Shown here piece after piece: positions 35,267 through 42,827 of a stretch of 56,419 bases of DNA. Position 1 is the stretch's first letter. Each line of letters begins with the position of its first letter. The translations under genes were made by a program, and so were the position numbers. The notes under the pieces were generated by a model. That model worked only from the letters and a program-made list of their open reading frames with translations, did no database searches and was not told the origin of the DNA. The stretch lies in NCBI GenBank assembly GCA_902373515.1, contig CABKML010000010.1, positions 1-56,419 on the forward strand, written 5' to 3'. This DNA is from an uncultured Eubacteriales bacterium. Its GTDB lineage: Bacteria; Bacillota; Clostridia; Saccharofermentanales; Fastidiosipilaceae.

Positions 35267-36388
35267 ATGCGTTCCAAAAAAATAAGTAAAAACAGAAATT
35301 TTTCCTGGTTGAAGAAGCTCAGCGCTTTTTTGATTTCCATAATAATTATTGTTGCAGTGGCGGGAACGGTTTTGGTTAATCGCGCTTTAGATCGTATCAG
35401 TTATGTTTACACGAGCGAAGGGGAAAAGAATGCCAATAACGGTATCGGTCAGGCAGCTTTCATCGATTTCAAAGAATATAAATCGGAATTATATGATTTG
35501 GATCAGCCGCTTAAGGAATTGGTGGCTAAGGAAACACACAAGCCGGGGAAAGATAATTGGCACCATAATTTGATAATCCTTAATCTCGGTGATAAAGAAA
35601 AAACCGACAGTAACGTGCAGATGGCGATTCTCAGCCAAAATTTAAGCGAAGGGAGACAGGTCCTGCAATTTGTCAATCCGAATTTATACGTTAATTTATC
35701 CGGTTTGGGGAATAATCCTTTAGGCCAAAGCTGGTTACTCGGAGGCGTTAACAGTGTAGCTTCAACTTTAGCGCGTAATTTGGATATTACAATTGATAAT
35801 ACCTATATGCTGAGCGCAAGTAAATTAGTTGATTTGATTGACTCTATTAAAGGCATAGCTTTGAAAATTGACGATGCATCCTTACAATTATTGCAGAAAA
35901 ATCAGGAGTTTCTGGAAAATCTCCTCAACGGCGGTAAAAGAGGTAATGCGGTAAAGCACATGAATTTCAAGCAATATAAGGAAACTTCAATTGCCGACGG
36001 CACACTTGCAGTTGCGTATGCCGGCTTAGGCGGAACGACTGAAAAAGGCAATTTGGTTATGGTTACTTTGTTGGAGCAGATCGGAAAAGAGTTTCACGAT
36101 TTGACATGGCTTAAACGCTGGAATTTTATTAAAACTTTTTTCAGCTGTTTAACAACGGATGCTTCCCGTTTTGAAATTTGGAAAACCGTCAATCGTTCCA
36201 TGATGTTGGGAGCCGATATAAATTGTGTACAGTTACCGCATCCGGATACAATCAGAGAAATTAAGCTGGGACCGCATCAAATTATAGATATGAACATTTA
36301 TAATATAAGGAAGCAGTTTTATCAAAATTTAGCTTCCCCGGAAGAGACTGAGGTTGAAGAAACCGGAAAAAGCGAACCTGTAATGTGA
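35267..36388 (+). CDS. LytR-CpsA-Psr-like membrane protein lacking catalytic Arg/Asp
   Basis: A 373-residue protein with a basic N-terminus, one membrane helix (about 18-40) and an external domain. Residues about 103-205 follow the LCP (LytR-CpsA-Psr) pattern: NLIILNLG, a strand pair, LLGGVNSVASTLARNLDITID and LVDLIDSIKG. LCP enzymes attach teichoic acids or capsules to peptidoglycan using Arg and Asp residues in the RSDT and IPRD motifs; here these read TDSN and VNPN, and the Lys/Asn of the KIN motif are also gone. The fold is therefore probable but the transfer reaction is unlikely. ATG 35267 follows TTGAGGTGAAT. A cyclophilin lipoprotein gene follows after 25 bases. Confidence 0.65.
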   Translation: MRSKKISKNRNFSWLKKLSAFLISIIIIVAVAGTVLVNRALDRISYVYTSEGEKNANNGIGQAAFIDFKEYKSELYDLDQPLKELVAKETHKPGKDNWHHNLIILNLGDKEKTDSNVQMAILSQNLSEGRQVLQFVNPNLYVNLSGLGNNPLGQSWLLGGVNSVASTLARNLDITIDNTYMLSASKLVDLIDSIKGIALKIDDASLQLLQKNQEFLENLLNGGKRGNAVKHMNFKQYKETSIADGTLAVAYAGLGGTTEKGNLVMVTLLEQIGKEFHDLTWLKRWNFIKTFFSCLTTDASRFEIWKTVNRSMMLGADINCVQLPHPDTIREIKLGPHQIIDMNIYNIRKQFYQNLASPEETEVEETGKSEPVM

Positions 36389-36413
36389 ATTTGTTTGATA
36401 GAAGGTAGGAAAA

Positions 36414-37079
36414 ATGAAAAATAAGATTTATAAATTGTATACGCGAGTATTATTACTGCTTTTGGCAACAACTTTGTGCCTGAGCGTCACGTCCTGTAAA
36501 AAAGCGAAAAACGAAGTTACAGGTAGCGTTAAGGAGAGCAAAAAACAGAGTAAATACGTCAGAAGTGAAGAAGAAACGGATTTGGTGATGTTGAAGATGG
36601 CCGACGGGGGAGAAATTGTTATAGCTTTGGAGCCGAAAACAGCGCCGATAACGGTTGATAATTTCAAAAAATTGGTTAAGCAGAAATTTTATAATAATTT
36701 GACTTTTCATCGTGCCGTGCCTAATTTTGTTATTCAAGGCGGCGATCCGAACGGTGACGGTACAGGCGGTGCGAAAGAGACTATAACCGGTGAATTTGCT
36801 GATAACGGTGTTAAAAATGCTTTGGCCGATAATCATGAGCGTGGAGTTGTTTCAATGGCTCGTAATGCTGTCTCTATGGATTCTGCAAGTAGCCAGTTTT
36901 TTATCGTTTTATCTTCAAGTGCCGATATCGCAGCTTCCTTGAACGGTAAATATGCGGCTTTCGGCAAAGTCGTTGACGGAATGAATGTTGTTGACAGTAT
37001 AAGTAAATTAGAAACCGTTAATCAGGTTATAAAAGATCAACCGAAAATCAATGAAGCATATTTTGTTAAGCGTAATTAA
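36414..37079 (+). CDS. Cyclophilin-type peptidyl-prolyl isomerase, lipoprotein
   Basis: A 221-residue protein. Residues 1-27 are a lipoprotein signal peptide ending in the lipobox VTSC (Cys28), so the protein is expected on the outer face of the membrane. A charged linker (about 30-60) leads to the cyclophilin domain: LTFHRAVPNFVIQGGDP holds the catalytic Arg, and SSQFFIVLSS and GKYAAFGKV follow. It probably assists folding of exported proteins. A GGTAGGA site precedes ATG 36414, and a terminator follows. Confidence 0.9.
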   Translation: MKNKIYKLYTRVLLLLLATTLCLSVTSCKKAKNEVTGSVKESKKQSKYVRSEEETDLVMLKMADGGEIVIALEPKTAPITVDNFKKLVKQKFYNNLTFHRAVPNFVIQGGDPNGDGTGGAKETITGEFADNGVKNALADNHERGVVSMARNAVSMDSASSQFFIVLSSSADIAASLNGKYAAFGKVVDGMNVVDSISKLETVNQVIKDQPKINEAYFVKRN

Positions 37080-37111
37080 GTGATATCCTTTAGTATTACT
37101 TCAACATAAAT

Positions 37112-37137
37112 AAACCCGGTACGGCCGGGTTTGTTTA
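37112..37137 (+). terminator. Terminator after the cyclophilin lipoprotein gene
   Basis: AAACCCGG (37112-37119) and CCGGGTTT (37125-37132) form a perfect stem with loop TACGG, followed by GTTTAT. Confidence 0.8.
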
Positions 37138-37161
37138 TAGCTTTTATTGGGCGGAGGAATT

Positions 37162-37635
37162 ATGAAAATCAAAAAGACAAATGCGATGCGCAAGTTGGAC
37201 CAGGCCAAGATTAAATATGATGTATTAACTTACGATGTGGATGAAAATGATTTGAGCGGTGTTCATGTTGCTGAAACTTTAGGGGTCGATGTGGACAATG
37301 TTTACAAGACTTTAGTTTTGACTGACGGTCCGGATTATTTTGTTTGCGTCTTACCGGTAGCTGCAAATTTGGATATGAAAAAGGTAGCTCGTTGTTTTAA
37401 TGTAAAAAGTGTCAGTATGCTCAGCTTGAATAATTTGTTGCCGCTGACAGGTTATGTACGCGGCGGTTGTTCCCCGATCGGTATGAAGAAACAATTCCCT
37501 ACAATTTTTGCCGATAGCGTTTTACAAAAAGACTTTATCCTGGTTTCAGCCGGAATAAGAGGTCAACAATTAAAATTGAATCCGCAGGAATTAATTAAAT
37601 TTTTAAATGCCGAATGTGCGGAAATTTTGTTGTAG
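37162..37635 (+). CDS. ybaK: Cys-tRNA(Pro) deacylase, YbaK/EbsC family
   Basis: A 157-residue trans-editing protein that hydrolyses mischarged Cys-tRNA(Pro). Evidence: TNAMRKLDQAKIKY at the start, VYKTLVL carrying the conserved Lys, and GYVRGGCSPIGMKK, the YbaK signature. ATG 37162 follows GGAGGAA; an in-frame GTG-like start 15 bases upstream is not needed. It stands alone between a terminator and glf. Confidence 0.92.
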   Translation: MKIKKTNAMRKLDQAKIKYDVLTYDVDENDLSGVHVAETLGVDVDNVYKTLVLTDGPDYFVCVLPVAANLDMKKVARCFNVKSVSMLSLNNLLPLTGYVRGGCSPIGMKKQFPTIFADSVLQKDFILVSAGIRGQQLKLNPQELIKFLNAECAEILL

Positions 37636-37703
37636 ATGCAGGAAGTGTGCTTGTGCGCCTGTAATTTGTAGTAATATATAAGAAAAGTTTTATTGAGGTG
37701 TTT

Positions 37704-38828
37704 ATGGAAAAGCCGACTCAGGCACGATATGATTATTTAATAGTGGGAGCGGGATTATTCGGAGCTGTGACGGCTAATCGGCTCAGAGAGGCCGGCAAGA
37801 GCTGTCTGGTTATCGATCGGCGTTCGCATATTGCAGGCAATTGTTATACGCGCCGACAAGCAGGTATAGATGTTCATGTTTACGGTGCCCATATATTTCA
37901 CACTTTCGATCGGGAAGTTTGGCAATTTGTCAATCAGTACGCTGAATTCAATCGCTTTACCAATTCACCTATTGCCAATTATAAGGGTGAAATCTACAAT
38001 TTGCCGTTCAATATGAATACGTTCAATCGCTTGTGGGGTGTCAGGACGCCTGAAGAAGCTGAAAATATGATTGCCAGACAACGCGATGAAATTAAATCCG
38101 AGCCGAGTAATTTGGAGGAGCAGGCTATAAGTCTTGTCGGTCGCGATATCTATGAGAAGTTAATCAAAGGTTATACGGAGAAGCAGTGGGGACGGGATTG
38201 TTGTGAGTTGCCGGCTTTTATTATTCGCCGTTTACCGGTCAGATTTACATATGACAACAATTATTTTAATGACCCTTATCAAGGTATACCTGTAAACGGT
38301 TATACGGAATTGGTTACTAAGCTGTTGCAGGATTGTGCGGTGCAATTGGAAACGGATTTCTTAAAAGATAAAGCGGCTTTATCTTCTCTGGCCGATAAAA
38401 TAATTTTTACCGGAGCGCTGGACGAATATTTTGCTTATCGTTTCGGCAAGTTGGCTTACCGCTCTTTGAAGTTTGTAACCGAGGAGCTGCATATCGCTAA
38501 TTATCAAGGTAATGCTGTGGTCAACTATACAGAAGGAAGTATACCTTATACAAGAATTATCGAACATAAACATTTTAATTTCGGCCAACAGCCTACAACG
38601 ATAGTTACGCGGGAGTATCCTTGTGAATGGCAGGAGGGGATGGAACCTTACTATCCGGTTAATGATCAACTGAATCAGGATAAATACAAAAATTATTTCG
38701 AGCTGTCCAAGCGGGAGAAAAATCTTTATATCGGCGGCAGAATGGCGGAATATGCTTATTACAACATGGACCAGATAGTGCGCAAGGCCCTGGATTTGAG
38801 CCGAAAATTGTTGGAAAATGAAAAGTAA
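37704..38828 (+). CDS. glf: UDP-galactopyranose mutase
   Basis: A 374-residue flavoenzyme converting UDP-galactopyranose to UDP-galactofuranose. GAGLFGAV is the FAD-binding loop; HVYGAHIFHT, LPFNMNTFN, YTEKQWG and the C-terminal GGRMAEYAYYNMDQ are family signatures. ATG 37704 follows GAGGTG. It implies galactofuranose in a surface glycan. No glycosyltransferase or polysaccharide export gene is adjacent, so the acceptor is not in view; GalE at 26825 would supply its substrate. Confidence 0.95.
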   Translation: MEKPTQARYDYLIVGAGLFGAVTANRLREAGKSCLVIDRRSHIAGNCYTRRQAGIDVHVYGAHIFHTFDREVWQFVNQYAEFNRFTNSPIANYKGEIYNLPFNMNTFNRLWGVRTPEEAENMIARQRDEIKSEPSNLEEQAISLVGRDIYEKLIKGYTEKQWGRDCCELPAFIIRRLPVRFTYDNNYFNDPYQGIPVNGYTELVTKLLQDCAVQLETDFLKDKAALSSLADKIIFTGALDEYFAYRFGKLAYRSLKFVTEELHIANYQGNAVVNYTEGSIPYTRIIEHKHFNFGQQPTTIVTREYPCEWQEGMEPYYPVNDQLNQDKYKNYFELSKREKNLYIGGRMAEYAYYNMDQIVRKALDLSRKLLENEK

Positions 38829-38870
38829 ACGCTTTGGTGGCGCTTATATTGGAAAAAGGAGAATAGTGAC

Positions 38871-39479
38871 ATGGATAATGATATTGAAATGTTAATTTTA
38901 ATGGCTGACGGCTGCGAAGAAGTTGAAGCTTTAACTATGTATGATGTTATGAAAAGAGCCGGTGTTAAAACAGAATTATGTTCTATTACCGGTCAAAATG
39001 AAGTGACATCTTCGCACGGGGTGAAAATTGCGTGCGAAAGCTTAATCGAGGATGTTTCACCTTATGATGTAAAAGCTGTTTATTTACCCGGAGGTCTGCC
39101 CGGTGCAACTAATTTAGCGGAACATCCGCTGGTTTTGCACATTGTACAATCTTTGGCTGTTGATGAAAAGCTGATCGTTGCGGTTTGCGCCGGACCTTAT
39201 GTTTTATATGCAGCCGGTTTGAGCAAAAATTTGAAAATGACTTGTGCTCCGATTTTTAAGGATAAAATTCCGAATTGTGATTATATTACTGACTGTATGG
39301 TTGTGCAGGAAAAAAATTTCCTGACAGGTGTAGGACCTGCTGCTTGCCTGCCCTTGGCTTTGCAAGCTTTGACTGTTTTGAAAGGTGAAGAAGTCAGCCA
39401 GCAAGTTGCTGCAGCTATGCAAGTAAGTAAGTTGTATGCGACTGTAAAACAGGGTACATGTGTACAAAAGTTCAATTAA
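38871..39479 (+). CDS. DJ-1/YajL family protein (protein/nucleotide deglycase or glyoxalase type)
   Basis: A 202-residue DJ-1/PfpI superfamily protein. The nucleophile is Cys106 in VCAGPYVLYAAG, and CEEVEAL places the partner Glu at residue 19, matching Cys106/Glu18 of human DJ-1. The DJ-1 His126 position is Ala, as in E. coli YajL which also lacks that His. Family members handle methylglyoxal or oxidative stress; which role applies here is unknown. AAAGGAGAA precedes ATG 38871. A hairpin terminator follows. Confidence 0.88.
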   Translation: MDNDIEMLILMADGCEEVEALTMYDVMKRAGVKTELCSITGQNEVTSSHGVKIACESLIEDVSPYDVKAVYLPGGLPGATNLAEHPLVLHIVQSLAVDEKLIVAVCAGPYVLYAAGLSKNLKMTCAPIFKDKIPNCDYITDCMVVQEKNFLTGVGPAACLPLALQALTVLKGEEVSQQVAAAMQVSKLYATVKQGTCVQKFN

Positions 39480-39500
39480 TGAACAAAAACTTAATTTATA

Positions 39501-39555
39501 CCGTCTCACTTTCAGGTCGATTTTCAATTTGACCGACGAGTGGGATGGATTTTTC
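39501..39555 (+). terminator. Probable terminator after the DJ-1 gene
   Basis: CCGTCTCACT (39501-39510) pairs over ten positions (two G-U) with AGTGGGATGG (39539-39548), with an inner GGTC/GACC stem, followed by ATTTTT. Confidence 0.6.
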
Positions 39556-39588
39556 ATCTAAACATTAAAAACAATGAGGGTAAGAGCT

Positions 39589-41223
39589 ATGAATTTAGAT
39601 TTGTCGTGCTTTGAAATTATCGGGCCGGTAATGATAGGCCCTTCCAGTTCCCATACTGCCGGGGCTTGCAGAATAGCTAATTGGGCGCGCTTGATTAATG
39701 CCAATAAAACACCTGTTTTTGTGCGCTTCACTTTATACGGGTCTTTTTCTAAAACCACTTCAGGTCATGGTACCGATAGGGCTCTGCTTGCCGGTATGTT
39801 GGGCTTTGACGTTGATGATATCCGGATAAGACAGGCGTTTTCCGAAGCTGCTTCGGCCCATATGAAATATGAATATGTTTATGATAAAGAGACTGTAGTT
39901 GAACACCCTAATACTGTTAAGGTTGAAATGTATGATGCCCAAAATAATGTTATGAGCGTTACAGGTCAATCTTTGGGTGGAGGCAGAGCCAGAATTTGCG
40001 AAATTAACGGGATAAAAGTTGATTTTTCCGGCCGCTTGAATACGATAGTAATAGAACAGGAAGATAAAGCGGGCGTTTTAGCGTATATTGCCCGTTGTTT
40101 AAGTCAGGAAAATGTCAATATAGCATTTCTGAATCTTTTTCGGGAACAAAAAGGTGCCCGTGCTTACACATTTGTTGAGACTGATTCCTTAATTCCCGAA
40201 GCTGCGTTGGCAAAATTGCGTGAATTGCACGAAATTAAGCGAGTTTTGGTTTTGCGCAATGAGGATGTGGAAGAACAGGCAAAAGTTAAAGAACAATCGG
40301 AGCAGCAGGAAAACTTTGTCGAGGAAGATTATCTTTTTTCTACAGGTGAAGAATTACTGCAAAAATGTTCAGCTGCTTCTATCAATATCAGTGAGTTTAT
40401 GATGCGGCGTGAAATAGCGCTCAGCCATTTGAGTCGGCAGCAAATTTACAATAAGATGCTGTATGCTTGGCAAACTATGCAGAATGCCGTAAATATCGCT
40501 TTAACTAAACCGGAAAGGTCTATGGGTAAATTGATCGGCGGTGAAGCTAAAGAGGTTAATGATTATTTAGCTGAACATCCGACAACTGTGGGCGGGATAG
40601 AAATCAACAAGGCTGTTGCCTATGCCTTGGCGACTTTGGAGCACAACGCCTGTATGGGTAAAATTGTAGCTGCTCCTACAGCCGGTGCCAGCGGTGTTTT
40701 GCCCGCCGCACTTATGGTTATGCGGGAATTCCATCAAAAAAGCGAACACGATCTGGTTTATTCTCTATTTACAGCCGGTGCAGTCGGATTTTTGATTAAT
40801 CTTCGTTCGTCTTTAGCCGGAGCTACAGGCGGTTGTCAGGCGGAAGTCGGTTCGGCAGCTGCTATGGCGGCAGCGGCAGTATGCGAATTAGCTGCTGCAA
40901 GTAACGCTGCAGCTTTACAGGCGGCAACCATAGCTTTGATGAATGCTTTGGGTTTGGTTTGTGATCCTGTAGGCGGATTGGTTGAAGTACCGTGTCAGGT
41001 TCGGAATGCTATGGGCGTGGCGAATGCGTTAACGGCGGCAACGATGGCTATAAGCGGATTGAAAATGTTGGTGCCGTTCGATGAGATGGTTGAAGTACAG
41101 AAAAAAGTGGGCGATTCGATGCCGGCAGCTTTAAGAGAAACAGCTGAAGGTGGCACGGCGCAGGCTCCGTCGGCTTTGAACAATTGTGCGGCAAAAGCTT
41201 GCGGCGGCTGTGCTTTTGCCTAG
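39589..41223 (+). CDS. sdaA: L-serine dehydratase, beta and alpha domains fused
   Basis: A 544-residue [4Fe-4S] enzyme deaminating L-serine to pyruvate. The N-terminal beta domain carries SCFEIIGPVMIGPSSSHTAG, followed by an ACT domain (TIVIEQEDKAGVLAYIARC, about residues 150-225) and, after a Glu/Gln-rich linker, the alpha domain with EHNACMGKIVAAPTAGASG, GATGGCQAEVGSAAA and CDPVGGLVEVPCQ. B. subtilis and most Clostridia encode the beta (with ACT) and alpha parts as two proteins; here they are one chain. The C-terminus ends KACGGCAFA, with Cys residues that might contact the cluster. ATG 39589 follows GAGGG at 39577-39581; an ATG at 39574 lacks a site. Confidence 0.92.
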   Translation: MNLDLSCFEIIGPVMIGPSSSHTAGACRIANWARLINANKTPVFVRFTLYGSFSKTTSGHGTDRALLAGMLGFDVDDIRIRQAFSEAASAHMKYEYVYDKETVVEHPNTVKVEMYDAQNNVMSVTGQSLGGGRARICEINGIKVDFSGRLNTIVIEQEDKAGVLAYIARCLSQENVNIAFLNLFREQKGARAYTFVETDSLIPEAALAKLRELHEIKRVLVLRNEDVEEQAKVKEQSEQQENFVEEDYLFSTGEELLQKCSAASINISEFMMRREIALSHLSRQQIYNKMLYAWQTMQNAVNIALTKPERSMGKLIGGEAKEVNDYLAEHPTTVGGIEINKAVAYALATLEHNACMGKIVAAPTAGASGVLPAALMVMREFHQKSEHDLVYSLFTAGAVGFLINLRSSLAGATGGCQAEVGSAAAMAAAAVCELAAASNAAALQAATIALMNALGLVCDPVGGLVEVPCQVRNAMGVANALTAATMAISGLKMLVPFDEMVEVQKKVGDSMPAALRETAEGGTAQAPSALNNCAAKACGGCAFA

Positions 41224-41278
41224 TTTGTGGTAAAATTATCAAGTGTATGTTTGCTTTTTATTAAATTCGGTTTTGTTT

Positions 41279-41321
41279 GTTTGATTTTCAAACGTCGAAT
41301 AATCGAATATAAAATTATAAT
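41279..41321 (+). promoter_or_regulatory. Promoter region with palindrome and tandem heptamers
   Basis: TATAAT at 41316-41321 has no -35 box at the right distance. Instead, TCGAATA occurs twice in tandem (41295-41301 and 41303-41309) at the -35 position, and GTTTGA-TTT-TCAAAC (41279-41293) lies just upstream. This suggests a regulator-dependent promoter for the PP2C-like gene. Confidence 0.4.
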
Positions 41322-41351
41322 ATCTGTGAGAACAGAAGAAAGAGGACTTTA

Positions 41352-42803
41352 ATGATTACGAGATTAGCTACCACTGTCGGAGCCAAGTATCAGAATGCGG
41401 CGGGTGCTGTTGACGGCTTTTATCTGGATGGACGTTTTTCCGGCAAAAGAGAAGAAAAAGGTGCAGATATTACTTTAGATCGTGAAGCCGGCGGTTCTTT
41501 TTTCGCTATTTATGCTTCTTCTTATTCTAATAGTGAGAATGAACAGTATGACAAAAAGAAACGCGATATTTTGGATAAAATTCATGATGATATGCGTTAT
41601 ACGGACAAAAAGATAGATCAGGAAATTAACGATTTGGCCGATTGTGCCGTCAATGTTTCCGGTCAAATGACTTTGGGAGATAATGGCGTCAAGCAGCCTT
41701 ATTTTGCCGGTTTGATTGTCAAAGATGCAGAAATTGCAGCGGTTACATTGGGCCGCGGGTGTGCGTATCTTTATCGTAATGATATTTTGTATCCTTTAAC
41801 GGAAGATGAATATCCGCTCAAAGCTGTAGATACTCACGGCCGTAAAGTTCCAAACCTTTATGTTTATTCCGCCGGAACGGCAGCAACTATCCGTTATTCC
41901 AATATTGCCCGCTTGCAGCAGGACGATTGCTTTATCCTTTGCAGTCGTGAAGTTATGGATACAATAGGCCAGGAAAATATGTTGCAATTATTATATGCGG
42001 CTGAAGACCAGGCCGATTCTGTCGGTATGGTAAAAGAGCTGATGGATGAGAAAGCTCCGGGTGTGCCTTATCAGTATATGATCGGCTTTGTTGAAGATTT
42101 GCTGGCCGACAAGGATGTCAAGACCGTAATTAAAAAAGCGGCAACTCCGACCGTATATGAAGCAAACGATAATAACTTCGGTAATCAGCAACCTGATACC
42201 AATGCGGCTCCTGTTAATATGAAGCCGATTGATGATTTTGATGATTCATATGATGATTATGAACATACAGGCAGCAGTAAGGGATTAATAATTGTAGCTT
42301 CGATTTTTGCTTGCCTTTTGGCTGTTTTAGCAGCTTTTTTGATCTGGGTTCAATTCTTTAATGAAGGTAATTTCCCAAGTTGGGTACCTTTGTTCGGCAG
42401 TAGCGATGCGGCCAAAGAAACTTCAGCTACAAGTCCGGTAAATGTTACGCTGGAGCCGACAACTTCTGCTGCACCGACAACGCAGGAGACAACAGCTGCC
42501 ACAACCACAGCTGCGACAACTACTGCAGCTAAGAAGAAGCATCCTGATAAAGTTAAGATTAGAGCCGGCCAGGCGCTTGTTCAGCTTATTCAGGAAGTTT
42601 ATAAGGATTATCATTTGGACGGCGACCAGCAAGCTGCCGCTTTGAAAGCTTTGATTAAAGCTAATCCGGATAAGATTACCAACAATGGTAATAATTACTA
42701 TGCCGGTGATGAATTGGTTATTCCGGATATTGATGATATTGTGAACGGCAATCCGACAGCAACAACAGCCGGCACTGCCGCAACAACAGCTAAGAAGAAT
42801 TAA
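41352..42803 (+). CDS. PP2C-like domain, membrane helix and external LysM-like domain
   Basis: A 483-residue protein. Residues 1-260 follow the PP2C phosphatase pattern, but all metal-binding motifs are changed: NED is NAA (15-17), VADGMGG is IYASSYS (about 52-58), GDSR is GRGC (134-137) and CSDGL is CSREV (197-201). An acidic linker leads to a single helix (about 312-335), an external Thr/Ala-rich linker, and a LysM-like domain (about 395-465, KIRAGQALVQLIQEVY ... YYAGDELVIP), ending in another Thr/Ala-rich tail. A peptidoglycan-sensing or anchoring protein with a pseudophosphatase inside the cell is the inference. It stands alone just upstream of alaS. Confidence 0.7.
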   Translation: MITRLATTVGAKYQNAAGAVDGFYLDGRFSGKREEKGADITLDREAGGSFFAIYASSYSNSENEQYDKKKRDILDKIHDDMRYTDKKIDQEINDLADCAVNVSGQMTLGDNGVKQPYFAGLIVKDAEIAAVTLGRGCAYLYRNDILYPLTEDEYPLKAVDTHGRKVPNLYVYSAGTAATIRYSNIARLQQDDCFILCSREVMDTIGQENMLQLLYAAEDQADSVGMVKELMDEKAPGVPYQYMIGFVEDLLADKDVKTVIKKAATPTVYEANDNNFGNQQPDTNAAPVNMKPIDDFDDSYDDYEHTGSSKGLIIVASIFACLLAVLAAFLIWVQFFNEGNFPSWVPLFGSSDAAKETSATSPVNVTLEPTTSAAPTTQETTAATTTAATTTAAKKKHPDKVKIRAGQALVQLIQEVYKDYHLDGDQQAAALKALIKANPDKITNNGNNYYAGDELVIPDIDDIVNGNPTATTAGTAATTAKKN

Positions 42804-42827
42804 TTGCAAAAGAGGATATGAATTGGT

